From Muribaculaceae bacterium (GTDB lineage: Bacteria > Bacteroidota > Bacteroidia > Bacteroidales > Muribaculaceae): 64,000 nt of DNA. The notes under the pieces are model-generated. The model saw nothing but the letters and a program-made list of their open reading frames with translations, was not told the DNA's origin and did not search any database. The position numbers and the translations under genes were made by a program. The DNA lies in contig JAFQZK010000001.1 in NCBI GenBank assembly GCA_017405965.1, forward strand, positions 186,001-250,000. The letters run 5' to 3'. The stretch's first letter is position 1, and every line of letters begins with the position of its first letter. Shown here in pieces: positions 18,088-26,649 of the stretch.

Positions 18088-19140
18088 ATGAAACGCACTT
18101 TTTCTTCTCACACTGCCAGCGATTATGACTGGAACGACATCCTGCGTCAGGTGGACGTGATGCAGGTTGGTGGCCTGGATGACCACGAGACATGGTACCG
18201 GGCCTGCTTGTCGCTGCGTGCAGCAGCCATCGAGTCACCAGCCGATGAGGAAACCTTGCGGGAGCTGTGGCTCTCGTTGAGCCGTAATAGTGGCGGCTAT
18301 AAGGGCGACCGTGACGTGATGACGCAATGGCGCAGCTGCCGCACACCGTCACGAATCTCCCCAGGCACCATCATTGCCCATCTGCGGGCGAATGGTGTGA
18401 CGATGACACGAGGTCACCACTCGCTTCCCTATATTCCACGTCGTGTTGCACCAGTAGTGCAATCACGACCGGAGCCGATCTACTACGAAGAGAGATGGGA
18501 GGATTACCAACGCACGACTCGGCCTAATGTGATTGAAATGTCCAATCTGTACAGATTTCTCAAGAGCCTTTATCCTGGCACTCATGAAGCGTTCAAGCGC
18601 TACGAAGTGGGGTATGACGGCCGCCGCACGATGTTCCGCTACCTGGACGTCAACCATCGTCTGCGCCAAATCAAGGCGATGGCTTATTGCAGCGACGGAC
18701 ACCGAGACAAATCGATATATCCGCTCATTTATCGCAAACAGCCTCAAGAGGGCCAGCGTGCCGAATTGGTTTACTTTGGGGAGCACCTGCTTTCGCGGCA
18801 CCCCGACTTTCCAGTAGCCGTCGTAGAGAGCGAGAAAACCGCCCTCATTGCCTCGATGGTGATTCACGGCGTGAGTTGGCTGGCTACAGGCTCAAAAAGC
18901 AACCTCAATGCACTGAGTGAGCGCAGCGTGCTGAATGGCCGTGATGTAACACTCTATCCTGATGCCGACGCCATTGCCGATTGGCGCAAAATCGCCCAGC
19001 AGCACCACTGGCACGATGCCTCTCTGCTCATCCCCGATTACGAGTCTCTGCTTACTGCCATCGCCCCGACTGCCGACATTGCCGACTACTTCGTCAGCAA
19101 GTCAGAGTCAAGCCGCAAAAGTCCTCGTATTGATGCTTAA
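18088..19140 (+). CDS. TOPRIM/primase-like protein of the mobile element
   Basis: Protein of 350 residues. The N-terminal 90 residues resemble primase-associated helical domains (DETLRELWLSLSRNSGGYKG). The C-terminal half has a TOPRIM-like fold with VAVVESEKTALIAS (residues 243-256) and LYPDADA (289-295). This is the organisation of the DUF6371-type element proteins that accompany RepA-like ATPases. A role in priming replication of the element is likely but inferred. A zinc finger is not evident. It is the last recognisable gene of the element; genes for mobilization do not follow. Confidence 0.75.
   Translation: MKRTFSSHTASDYDWNDILRQVDVMQVGGLDDHETWYRACLSLRAAAIESPADEETLRELWLSLSRNSGGYKGDRDVMTQWRSCRTPSRISPGTIIAHLRANGVTMTRGHHSLPYIPRRVAPVVQSRPEPIYYEERWEDYQRTTRPNVIEMSNLYRFLKSLYPGTHEAFKRYEVGYDGRRTMFRYLDVNHRLRQIKAMAYCSDGHRDKSIYPLIYRKQPQEGQRAELVYFGEHLLSRHPDFPVAVVESEKTALIASMVIHGVSWLATGSKSNLNALSERSVLNGRDVTLYPDADAIADWRKIAQQHHWHDASLLIPDYESLLTAIAPTADIADYFVSKSESSRKSPRIDA
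18446..18462. repeat. short inverted repeat inside the TOPRIM gene
   Basis: TTGCACCAGTAGTGCAA is a palindrome with a 5-base centre. A related sequence, TTGCACAAGTAGTG, occurs at about 18024, upstream of the same gene, so both may be binding sites for one element protein. Confidence 0.4.
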
Positions 19141-19220
19141 TGAGGTGCGCACTTCTCGTGCTGGTATTCGCGTTTCAACGATGAAGTTCTTGCATAAATC
19201 CCAAAACACCCATTTAGGTA

Positions 19221-19253
19221 TTGGCGTTTAGTGTAATATTCAAGTATTTTTGC
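19221..19253 (+). promoter_or_regulatory. promoter of sigma factor module 1
   Basis: TTG at 19221, 21 bases, then TATTTTTGC at 19245-19253, a full match to TAnnTTTG. The sigma factor ATG is at 19336. The transcript would carry a leader of about 75 bases. Confidence 0.6.
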
Positions 19254-19335
19254 AACGTCAAAACTGATAGCGAAAAAAATGAGAAAAACTCCGTTTGGGG
19301 TTTAAAAAATCGGTTTCTGTGTGTATATAGAATGT

Positions 19336-19830
19336 ATGACAGACAGAGAAAGACATATCGAGGGGCTGTTCAGGCAGCATTACAGTGCGATGCATCGGCT
19401 GGCTTACCTGCTGTTGCACGACGATGACGACAGCAAGGACGTTGTGCACGACGTCTTTGCCAAGTTGCTTGTGGAACAAACGGAACTGCGTGAAACGACC
19501 GTCCTGTCTTATCTGTTGTCATGCGTGCGCAACCAGTGCCTGAACGTGATGCGTGACCGCCGGCTGCATGCCCAGCTGCAGCGGTACATCATTCCCGACA
19601 CTGTAGCGGAACAGACATCGCCCGAGGACCTTGAGCGCGAAATTGAAGTGCTCAGCAAGGGCATCGATGCTCTGGTGCCGCCTGTGTGCCGAGAGGTGAT
19701 ACGCCTGCATTTCCATGAAGGAGTAGCCTTGACCGAGGTCGCTCGGCGCCTGGGCGTGAGCCATACCACCATCTACAAGCACCTGCACAGCGCACTCCGT
19801 CAATTACGTCAAACGCTTAAAGACTATTGA
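19336..19830 (+). CDS. ECF-type RNA polymerase sigma factor, module 1
   Basis: Sigma-70 family factor of 164 residues with only regions 2 and 4. Region 2 spans about residues 8-75 (FRQHYSAMHRLAYLLLHDDD and YLLSCVRNQCLNVMRDR). Region 4 spans about 108-160 and ends in an HTH (LTEVARRLGVSHTTIYKHLH). It should direct RNA polymerase to promoters under control of the anti-sigma factor encoded next (3-bp gap), in the manner of FecI/FecR. A paralogue lies at 28304. An in-frame GTG at 19321 is an alternative start; the ATG aligns with the paralogue. Confidence 0.93.
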   Translation: MTDRERHIEGLFRQHYSAMHRLAYLLLHDDDDSKDVVHDVFAKLLVEQTELRETTVLSYLLSCVRNQCLNVMRDRRLHAQLQRYIIPDTVAEQTSPEDLEREIEVLSKGIDALVPPVCREVIRLHFHEGVALTEVARRLGVSHTTIYKHLHSALRQLRQTLKDY

Positions 19831-19833
19831 GCA

Positions 19834-20496
19834 ATGAACAAGACCGATTTACTATTCCAGATGCTGGAACACCCCGAGCGTTACAGCGAGGCACAATGGC
19901 AAGAGATCCTTGCCGATGACGAGTGCCGTGAACTTTATACCCTGATGGCGAAAGTCAAGAGCACCGCCCCGTCGCCCGAGGTGAGCGGCGAGACCATCGA
20001 TGCCGAATGGCAACGTCTGGCCCAGTCGCAACGTCCTCGCGCCACCATCATCCCCATGTGGCGCAAGGTGGCAGCGACCGCAGCTATCGCTATAACTCTA
20101 TTCGGTATAGGATATGCCGCAGTTACGACCGGTTTCTTCGGCCTGCAAAAGCCAACAACAGAGGAGACAGTTGCTGTCAAGACTGAAGCCCCTGCCGTCA
20201 CCGCCGATGCGACTCCAGAGGCTATTGAGCAAGCAACCGACACGCTAACAGTCATGGCCGAGCCCAGGCTATATGACAACGTGCCGCTGGAGCAGATGCT
20301 GGCCGAACTCGCTGCCTATTACCATGTTGACGTGGAATACCGCAGCGACGATGTGCGCTCGTTGCGTCTCTATTATGAGTGGGAGCCGGACTATTCCCTC
20401 GACATGGTCGTGGACATGCTGTCCCACTTCGAGTCGCTCAGCATCTCTCGTGAGGATGGCAAACTCATTGTTGAATCAGCACAGGAGGGCAAGTAA
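19834..20496 (+). CDS. FecR-like anti-sigma factor, module 1
   Basis: Inner-membrane anti-sigma factor of 220 residues. A cytoplasmic N-terminal part (1-70, with the repeated-type phrase WQEILADDECRELYTLMA) is followed by one transmembrane helix (about 73-95). The periplasmic part ends in the STN-like domain seen at the C-terminus of Bacteroidota FecR proteins (DUF4974): VPLEQMLAELAAYYHVDVEY. It should bind the sigma factor and release it on a signal from the outer-membrane barrel encoded next. RseP-type proteolysis may take part, by analogy. The paralogue is at 28801. Confidence 0.85.
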   Translation: MNKTDLLFQMLEHPERYSEAQWQEILADDECRELYTLMAKVKSTAPSPEVSGETIDAEWQRLAQSQRPRATIIPMWRKVAATAAIAITLFGIGYAAVTTGFFGLQKPTTEETVAVKTEAPAVTADATPEAIEQATDTLTVMAEPRLYDNVPLEQMLAELAAYYHVDVEYRSDDVRSLRLYYEWEPDYSLDMVVDMLSHFESLSISREDGKLIVESAQEGK

Positions 20497-23060
20497 TGAA
20501 CAGACTTTTTACCATGATACTATTGCTGTGCTCCTTGGCAGGCATAGCACACGCTCAGCGCATCACCCGCAACTTCCAGAACGTGTCGATGAGCGATGCG
20601 TTGAAGTATATCCAGCAGCATACAGGCAACCACAAGATTGTGTTTATCTACAACGAACTGGAGGATTTTACTATTACCACCAACGTCAAGAACAAACCTG
20701 TTCCTGATGCCATTCGCCAGATCATAGGTTTCTATCCCATCCAGATGATCATGGGTGATAACAACGATATCTATGTGGAATGCATTCACAAGACTGAGCA
20801 CCACTTGAAGGGCTTGGTCGTGGACGAGAACAACCAGCCGCTGCCCTATGCCAACGTCACCCTGCTCAACCCTGCCGACTCGACGATGGTGGGCGGCGGT
20901 GTGACCAACGAGAGCGGCCGTTTCGTCATCCCCAACGACCACGGCAAGGTCATCGCCCGCATCACCTACGTCGGCTACAAAACCGCCTATCGCCAGTGCT
21001 CCCGCGACAACATCGGCACCATCAAGATGCAACCCGACCAGTTCGCTCTCAATAACGTCATCATTGAAGGCTCAAGAATCCACCACGAGGCCACTGGATA
21101 CACTATTAACCTCCGTTCATCAGATATTGCCAAAGGCAAACAGGCATCAGATATGCTGGCTTTTCTTCCTGGCGTCACGCAAAAAGAAGGCATTTACAGT
21201 ATCAATGGTTTGACGGTAAGTGAAATCTATGTGGATGGAGTAAAACTCCCATCTATAGATGAACTCAAGAACATCCCTGCGGACATGATAGATAAAGTGA
21301 AGGTTAAATATTTCGCGGGAGTCAATCAAGATGCTGCAAATGCAGGAGGAACTATTGAGATTACATTACGCAAACCTTCAGAGGGCAGCTATTACGGATC
21401 ATTGTGGGGTGGTGCTGAATATCAACCTTCATACGGTTTCAGAGATGAGAATCTTGGTGCTTTAATTTACTATCGGTACAAAAACCTGAGCATCTATGAT
21501 AACCTCTCATTGTCTTTATACCAGCCACAAGAGACTGCAAAGCAGTCAATCTGGGATCAGGCTGAGGATTTGCTTACAGAAATCGATGAAGAAGTAAAAT
21601 TCAAGTGGCAAACTTTCAGTAACCGTTTGAGTCTTACCCACAACATCAACGATAAGAGCTATTTGGGAGGAAGTTACTACATCTCGACCAACAAGGCCAA
21701 GGGCACTACTTTGGACAAGGACGCGACCGGTCTGTCCAGTGTAGAAGGCAGAAGCAGTTATCTTTTTCAGGAAGCGACATTAAAGTACAATTCGTCGTCC
21801 CTTAGCCAACGTGGAACGACATTGGATATAATCGGCGACTATTATAACCGCCAGTCTGATAACAAGTCAAACTATACTTATGCCCAGAATCCGTCCAGCA
21901 TGTCGGAGGATAAGACCACGGTGAGTATGTACAAGTTTTCGGTGGATTTGACTGACCCCCGCAGCCAAAAGTTGGTTTGGAAATATGGCGCATCGTTACA
22001 ATACATTACGTCAAAATATACTCCAATTGTTGGTGCGGTTGATGTCTCTGACCGATTCCAAACCAGCCAAGAGGCAACACGCACGAGCGGCCTGACTCCA
22101 CTGGTATATGCATCAGCTACGGGACAGATTTGGAAAATCCAATATAGTGCAGGTGCCAATTTTCAGTTGAATAGGATTTGGTATGAGACCTTGGATGACG
22201 GCGAAACATCTACAGACACACAATGGGGCATCAACCCCACAGTGCAGTTAATGATGCCATTAGGGAGCAATGAGAAGCACGCTCTTATGCTTAACTACAA
22301 GCGGATACTTAAGAACATTCCTTATTCCGCCATTTCTTCAACCATTCGTTGGTCTGATCCATATAATTACACTGTCGGTAATCCTGATTTGAAGGCTTCT
22401 ACAGGATTTATGGTCATGGCTGGCGTGTCGATGTTCCACAATCTGTTAAGCCTGGATGCAATTTGTGCAAGGGCAAGGAATATTATTCATTGGGAGACCA
22501 AGCAAAGCCCAACTGTCCCCGATGCGTTCTATACAACCCCTGTCAATCTGCCGGCTCAGAATTGGTATGGAGCAGGAGTTGAGGTGAATTGGAGTCCGGT
22601 AAAGCCATGGACGATGAATTTGTCAGGACGCTATGAGATTTGCCCTGAAGATCTAACCTTAGGTGGCGTTTACTATGGCAAGACAAGGTTCCGCCAGTAC
22701 TATCACATGTATAACACCTTCAGTTTTGATCACGGTTGGGGCGGCATGCTGAACATCAATTATGAGCCGACATACAAAAATTACGACCGCACTTATTATA
22801 CCGTCTGGGATGTCAGCGGACAAATATATAAGTCCATGTGCAAAGACAAGTTACAGTTGACGCTTACTTTCAATGCTCTCGGAGATCGTCGCAAGTATGA
22901 CAGGCAGGCTAATGGCTGCAAGATCACGTATGACTATACCACGCCGGTCCAAAGTGTTGGAATCTCGCTGCATTGGAAATTCTCAGGCGGCAAGAACCAA
23001 AAGTATAATGTAGTAAATAGCGGCTCACAAAACTACGAAGAAATTAAAGACATTCATTGA
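20496..23060 (+). CDS. STN-domain outer-membrane beta-barrel receptor, module 1
   Basis: Outer-membrane protein of 854 residues with a signal peptide (cleavage after AHA). Next is an STN domain (about 22-95: MSDALKYIQQHTGNHKIVF), which contacts the anti-sigma factor in FecA-type systems. A carboxypeptidase-regulatory-like domain (about 105-180) precedes a plug and a barrel without a SusD partner. The first 180 residues closely match the paralogue at 29478, but plug and barrel do not. Codon and base composition also shift from GC-rich to visibly AT-richer at about 21060. A 1-bp overlap joins it to the anti-sigma gene. The ligand is unknown. It lacks the usual end; a barrel-type tail remnant follows its stop. 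Confidence 0.85.
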   Translation: MNRLFTMILLLCSLAGIAHAQRITRNFQNVSMSDALKYIQQHTGNHKIVFIYNELEDFTITTNVKNKPVPDAIRQIIGFYPIQMIMGDNNDIYVECIHKTEHHLKGLVVDENNQPLPYANVTLLNPADSTMVGGGVTNESGRFVIPNDHGKVIARITYVGYKTAYRQCSRDNIGTIKMQPDQFALNNVIIEGSRIHHEATGYTINLRSSDIAKGKQASDMLAFLPGVTQKEGIYSINGLTVSEIYVDGVKLPSIDELKNIPADMIDKVKVKYFAGVNQDAANAGGTIEITLRKPSEGSYYGSLWGGAEYQPSYGFRDENLGALIYYRYKNLSIYDNLSLSLYQPQETAKQSIWDQAEDLLTEIDEEVKFKWQTFSNRLSLTHNINDKSYLGGSYYISTNKAKGTTLDKDATGLSSVEGRSSYLFQEATLKYNSSSLSQRGTTLDIIGDYYNRQSDNKSNYTYAQNPSSMSEDKTTVSMYKFSVDLTDPRSQKLVWKYGASLQYITSKYTPIVGAVDVSDRFQTSQEATRTSGLTPLVYASATGQIWKIQYSAGANFQLNRIWYETLDDGETSTDTQWGINPTVQLMMPLGSNEKHALMLNYKRILKNIPYSAISSTIRWSDPYNYTVGNPDLKASTGFMVMAGVSMFHNLLSLDAICARARNIIHWETKQSPTVPDAFYTTPVNLPAQNWYGAGVEVNWSPVKPWTMNLSGRYEICPEDLTLGGVYYGKTRFRQYYHMYNTFSFDHGWGGMLNINYEPTYKNYDRTYYTVWDVSGQIYKSMCKDKLQLTLTFNALGDRRKYDRQANGCKITYDYTTPVQSVGISLHWKFSGGKNQKYNVVNSGSQNYEEIKDIH

Positions 23061-23062
23061 CC

Positions 23063-23116
23063 AACCGATACTACAAAGGCAGCCACGCCGATCAAGACGA
23101 GCGCAACCGCCTGTAA
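23063..23116 (+). pseudogene. vestigial 3' tail of an outer-membrane barrel gene
   Basis: Directly after the stop at 23060 an open frame reads NRYYKGSHADQDERNRL and a stop. From memory of the family, this resembles the tail of Bacteroidota barrel proteins (aromatic-K-G ... E-x-x-R-L). It is GC-rich like the 5' half of the preceding gene. It has no start of its own, so I read it as what remains of the barrel that was replaced. Confidence 0.55.
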
Positions 23117-23151
23117 AAACTAACGAACAGAAATAGCTTCAATACTGAGTT

Positions 23152-23181
23152 CAGCCAAGGGTGATGTCACATCCTCGGCTG
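23152..23181 (+). terminator. weak hairpin after module 1
   Basis: The 9-base arms 23152-23160 and 23173-23181 pair with one mismatch; an inner GTGA/TCAC pairing is possible. A T-tract appears only about 20 bases later (CCCTTTTAT). Confidence 0.3.
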
Positions 23182-23264
23182 GCTCGTGAAATCTCCCTTT
23201 TATGTAAAAGTTCGGTTAAATAAAGATAAAAACATAAATCTGCTGCCGTATAAATTATTATTGC

Positions 23265-23273
23265 TAACTTTGC
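23265..23273 (+). promoter_or_regulatory. promoter -7 box in front of a candidate small RNA
   Basis: TAACTTTGC matches TAnnTTTG. No good open reading frame follows within the next 200 bases, only a hairpin with a T-run at 23346-23397. Confidence 0.5.
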
Positions 23274-23279
23274 ACTTGA

Positions 23280-23397
23280 AAAATTGTCAAAATTTCAAAG
23301 GCACAAAAGATGATGAAAGCGACATAAATATCACTTTGGTATTCTATTTCGGGCGGGAACATTAAAAATAATCAAGTTTCCGCCCGAAATATTTTTT
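23280..23397 (+). ncRNA. candidate small RNA upstream of the defence operon
   Basis: The interval runs from just after the -7 box at 23265 to a hairpin plus T-run (23346-23397). It contains only a five-codon ATG frame. The promoter-terminator pair suggests a short transcript of about 115 bases. It could instead be a leader whose hairpin attenuates the downstream operon. No RNA family is recognised. Confidence 0.35.
23346..23397 (+). terminator. Rho-independent terminator-like hairpin
   Basis: The 15-base arms 23346-23360 and 23376-23390 pair with one G-U wobble around a 15-base AT-rich loop and are followed by ATTTTTT. The next promoter starts within the T-run. Confidence 0.65.
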
Positions 23398-23424
23398 GTT
23401 TTCAGTTGTTGTTTGTATCTTTGC
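23395..23424 (+). promoter_or_regulatory. promoter of the ATPase-GajA-GajB operon
   Basis: TTTG at 23395-23398, 17 bases, then TATCTTTGC at 23416-23424. The first gene starts at 23496. Confidence 0.6.
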
Positions 23425-23495
23425 AACTGCAAAATAGGTAAGATTTGGAATTCTTCTTACATTTATATATGGATCATTAACAAAAGCAGAAGCTG

Positions 23496-24911
23496 ATGGA
23501 AAAGATTATTGGCAGAGAAGCAGAATTTAGTAAACTTAACGACTATCTGGAGTCGGATAAGAGTGAATTTATCGCATTGTATGGTCGCCGCCGTGTTGGC
23601 AAGACCTTCCTAATCCGAAGTTTCTTTAAGGATAAGTTTGATTTCTATGCAACAGGTGTCATCGACGGTTCACGCGAGACAGAGATGGAAGCTTTCCATA
23701 ATGCGTTGATGCGATACGGACACAAAGGTGGCAGAGCCACATCTTGGATTGGGGCATTTACGCAACTTGCAGAGTTGTTGGAACGCAAGAACAGGAATCG
23801 CAAACGTCGATTGGTCGTGTTCATTGACGAACTGCCGTGTTTTGACACCCATCGCTCAGGATTCCTGTCAGCATTAGACTTGTTCTGGAATAGTCGAGCA
23901 TCGTGGATTGATAATATATTCTTTGTTGTCTGTGGATCTGCCACATCATGGATGATGCGGAATATCGTTAACAATAAAGCTGGACTTCATAAACGAGCTA
24001 CACACACCATGCACTTACGCCCCTTCTCTCTTGGTCAAACAGAGGAGTATCTTAAAAGCCGGAAGTTTCGCTGGCCGAAGATAGCCGTTTTACAAGCATA
24101 CATGGTTCTTGGTGGTATCCCGTATTACCTGAGTCTCTTAGATCCAAAGAAGAATGTTCCAGACAACATAGACACGCTCTTCTTTTCCGCTGAGCCAGAA
24201 TTGGAAAATGAATACCAAAGACTTTTCAACTCATTGTTTAAAAATGCTGAGTCATATATGGAAATTGTACGTTTGCTCAGTACACGACGTGACGGATACA
24301 CTCGAACAGAAATAGCTAATGAATTGAGGATTGCGGATAATGGTCATCTTAGTGATATGTTGGGCGACCTTGAGCATTGTGACTTTGTTCGCAGATATAA
24401 TAACGGTACATTGCTGAAGAATGGTATTTATCAGTTGGTAGATTTCTTTTCTCTATTCCACTATCGGTTTGGTATTCGCAGGGTGACGGATGAGCATTTT
24501 TGGCGTAATACGCTCGGCACCCCAGAACAAAACAATTGGTATGGACTGACTTTTGAACGTGTATGTCTCTGGCATGTGAGACAGATCGTACATGGTTTGC
24601 GTCTTGATGCCATCAGACATGAATACTATGCATGGCGTAGTCAACACAGCCAACCATCCGTTCAAATAGACTTGGTGATAGATCGTGCTGACGGTATTGT
24701 AACCATCTGCGAAATGAAATACTCAAAGGATGACTATACTCTTAGTGAGAAAGAGTATAGAAACATCATTCGTCGCATGGAAACCTTCCAAAAAGAAACT
24801 GGGCACAAGGGAGGAGTACAAGTGAGCATAGTTACCACATACGGACTTCACGAGAACATGTATTCAGAGATATCACCTGTCCCGATTACAATGGAGGAGT
24901 TGTTTAGATAA
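23496..24911 (+). CDS. AAA ATPase with C-terminal DUF234/PD-(D/E)XK-like region
   Basis: Cytoplasmic protein of 471 residues of the archaeal-type ATPase group widespread in Bacteroidota. The Walker A is GRRRVGKT (30-37) and the Walker B is LVVFIDELP (D111, E112). A winged-helix region follows (about 260-310: YTRTEIANELRIADNGHLSD). The C-terminus has the DUF234 pattern, with Asp392 (QIDLVID) and Glu406-x-Lys408 (ICEMKYS) spaced as in PD-(D/E)XK nucleases. It could be a DNA-acting or regulatory ATPase. It leads a three-gene operon with the OLD nuclease and helicase genes (37-bp gap). Whether it belongs to that system functionally is unknown. Confidence 0.85.
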   Translation: MEKIIGREAEFSKLNDYLESDKSEFIALYGRRRVGKTFLIRSFFKDKFDFYATGVIDGSRETEMEAFHNALMRYGHKGGRATSWIGAFTQLAELLERKNRNRKRRLVVFIDELPCFDTHRSGFLSALDLFWNSRASWIDNIFFVVCGSATSWMMRNIVNNKAGLHKRATHTMHLRPFSLGQTEEYLKSRKFRWPKIAVLQAYMVLGGIPYYLSLLDPKKNVPDNIDTLFFSAEPELENEYQRLFNSLFKNAESYMEIVRLLSTRRDGYTRTEIANELRIADNGHLSDMLGDLEHCDFVRRYNNGTLLKNGIYQLVDFFSLFHYRFGIRRVTDEHFWRNTLGTPEQNNWYGLTFERVCLWHVRQIVHGLRLDAIRHEYYAWRSQHSQPSVQIDLVIDRADGIVTICEMKYSKDDYTLSEKEYRNIIRRMETFQKETGHKGGVQVSIVTTYGLHENMYSEISPVPITMEELFR

Positions 24912-24948
24912 AAGAGTATTTAAGTTGTATCACTTAAATTGTACGACC

Positions 24949-26649
24949 ATGTCAAAAATATACAGTCTAAAAATAAATCACTTCAGAGGAATATCTAATT
25001 TCGAACAGACATTTGGTGACCAAAATTGTGTCGTTCTGATAGGTCGTGGCGATTCGGGAAAAACAACAATTCTAAAAGCGATTTCTGTTGTCCTGTCGCC
25101 TGTTTGGAATACGACCTTCACAGATTTGGATTTTACGAATAGAGATACGTCAACCCCCATTCTTATTGAGGCCGTCATATTAGATGCGCCTGAAGAATTA
25201 TTTGCATTAAATAAATATGGAGAGTATTATCAGTTGTTAAGGGATGGCTCTCTCACCTCCGACATTGAAGACGAAAATGCAGACCAAAGCAAAAAGGTTC
25301 TGAAAGTACGTTTGTTTGTAGTTGATTCGTTAATGCCCCAATGGATGGTGGTCAGTGATAGGGAAATTGGAGAAAAAATATTTGCTCATGGAGATAGGGC
25401 AAAACTAAATATGTTCATGATTTCAGATTATGTTGACAATCATTTTGCCTACTCAAAAGGATCTCCACTATATTCTACATTGCGAAAAAGTTTGGACAAA
25501 GATAATCGCAATACTCCAGATAAAAGAATCACTGAAATTGTACGTTCTGCTTATGAACAAATTAAAGGTTCTAATGTTTTCGAGGAGTTTGATGAAGCTA
25601 CAAATAAAATAAAGGAGAATGCACAAAAGCTTGGTTTGACACTTGAAGATTTGAAAACCATCTTAGAGTTCAAAGAAAATGCATATAGTGAGAGTAGTCT
25701 TTCTCTGCATTCTGGAGATATTCCATTTAGACTTCGCGGCAAAGGGTCAAAACGCCTTCTTAGCATAGCTATACAATATGGCTTAGCCGAAGAAGGAGGC
25801 ATTGTACTGATTGACGAAATAGAACAAGGTCTAGAATCTGATCGAGCAAGGAATCTTGCAAGATTGTTAGCGAGATCCACATCTGGTCAAGTATTTATTA
25901 CGACCCATTCAAAAGATGTTATTCTTGAGCCTAAAGCAAATCAGTTATTTCTAATGCGAAAAGGAGCATCACATATTCAACCTTTTGACGAAACTCTCCA
26001 AGGAACATTACGTGCAAAACCTGAAGCTTTTTTTGCGAAGAAAATAATAAGCTGTGAAGGTGCAACTGAAGAAGGTATTATCAGAGCTTTTAGTGATGAC
26101 TTGCAAGCAACCCGAGGATATGGTATTGCAGTTCAAGGTATAGTTCACATTGATGGTTCTGGCCACAATAAATTCTATAAATATGCTATAACTTTTAACG
26201 ATATAGGTATTAAGACTCTGGTCTTCTGTGACGATGATAATCGTAGCATTGATGAAGATAAAGATGCTGCTATTAAGGCTGGTGTCAAAGTTGTTCTATG
26301 TGAAAAAGGTAATGCTATTGAGCAACAATTATTCAATGACTTGCCTTGGGAAGGCGTATGTGATCTTATTAAATACGCAGTTGAAGAATATGGAGAAGAA
26401 ACCATATTAAAAAATAATGGTTTTGATGAGTTTGACAAGATTGAAACAGCCACACCTGACCGTCAGACAGAATTGAGAGTTCAATTTGGAAATATGGCAA
26501 AAAGCAAGCAGGCATGGTTCAAAAATATTAATCATGGTGAATTCTTAGGAAGAACATGGTTGAAATATCTAAATCAAATGGAAACAGATTCCATATTAAG
26601 AAAAGAATACAATGAAATAAGAACTTGGATAGGTGATGACATTAACTGA
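24949..26649 (+). CDS. gajA: GajA-like OLD-family ATPase/TOPRIM nuclease
   Basis: Protein of 566 residues, close to the roughly 580 of known GajA. The N-terminal ABC-type ATPase has Walker A GRGDSGKT (32-39), a signature-like GKGSKRLLSIAI, Walker B IVLIDEIEQG (D289, E290) and the H-loop TTH (H320). The C-terminal TOPRIM domain has Glu370 (IISCEGATEE) and the DxD pair D428/D430 (LVFCDDDN), the metal-binding residues of OLD nucleases. An OLD protein encoded next to a UvrD-like helicase is a class 2 OLD pair, the arrangement of the Gabija anti-phage system. The start was set at the ATG at 24949; the helicase gene overlaps its end by 14 bp. The gene is markedly AT-rich against its surroundings. 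Confidence 0.85.
   Translation: MSKIYSLKINHFRGISNFEQTFGDQNCVVLIGRGDSGKTTILKAISVVLSPVWNTTFTDLDFTNRDTSTPILIEAVILDAPEELFALNKYGEYYQLLRDGSLTSDIEDENADQSKKVLKVRLFVVDSLMPQWMVVSDREIGEKIFAHGDRAKLNMFMISDYVDNHFAYSKGSPLYSTLRKSLDKDNRNTPDKRITEIVRSAYEQIKGSNVFEEFDEATNKIKENAQKLGLTLEDLKTILEFKENAYSESSLSLHSGDIPFRLRGKGSKRLLSIAIQYGLAEEGGIVLIDEIEQGLESDRARNLARLLARSTSGQVFITTHSKDVILEPKANQLFLMRKGASHIQPFDETLQGTLRAKPEAFFAKKIISCEGATEEGIIRAFSDDLQATRGYGIAVQGIVHIDGSGHNKFYKYAITFNDIGIKTLVFCDDDNRSIDEDKDAAIKAGVKVVLCEKGNAIEQQLFNDLPWEGVCDLIKYAVEEYGEETILKNNGFDEFDKIETATPDRQTELRVQFGNMAKSKQAWFKNINHGEFLGRTWLKYLNQMETDSILRKEYNEIRTWIGDDIN

Larger units (their letters stand above)
13847..19140 (+). mobile_element. integrated element, apparently lacking transfer genes
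   Basis: Five co-directional genes have the order common at one end of Bacteroidales mobilizable elements: integrase, hypothetical protein, excisionase-type HTH, RepA-like ATPase, TOPRIM/primase-like protein. The relaxase and mobilization genes that usually follow are absent; a chromosomal-type sigma factor module starts 195 bp after the last gene. The boundaries given are gene limits, not attachment sites, which I could not identify. Confidence 0.6.

Noticed and set aside
13847..19140. Prophage interpretation of the integrase region
   Set aside because: No capsid, portal, terminase, tail or lysis gene is seen; the gene order fits a mobilizable or integrative element.
19141..19320. A right-hand attachment site for the mobile element
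   Set aside because: I found no convincing direct repeat matching the 13390-13846 region; the similarity CACCCATTT to 28193 belongs to the sigma module leaders instead.
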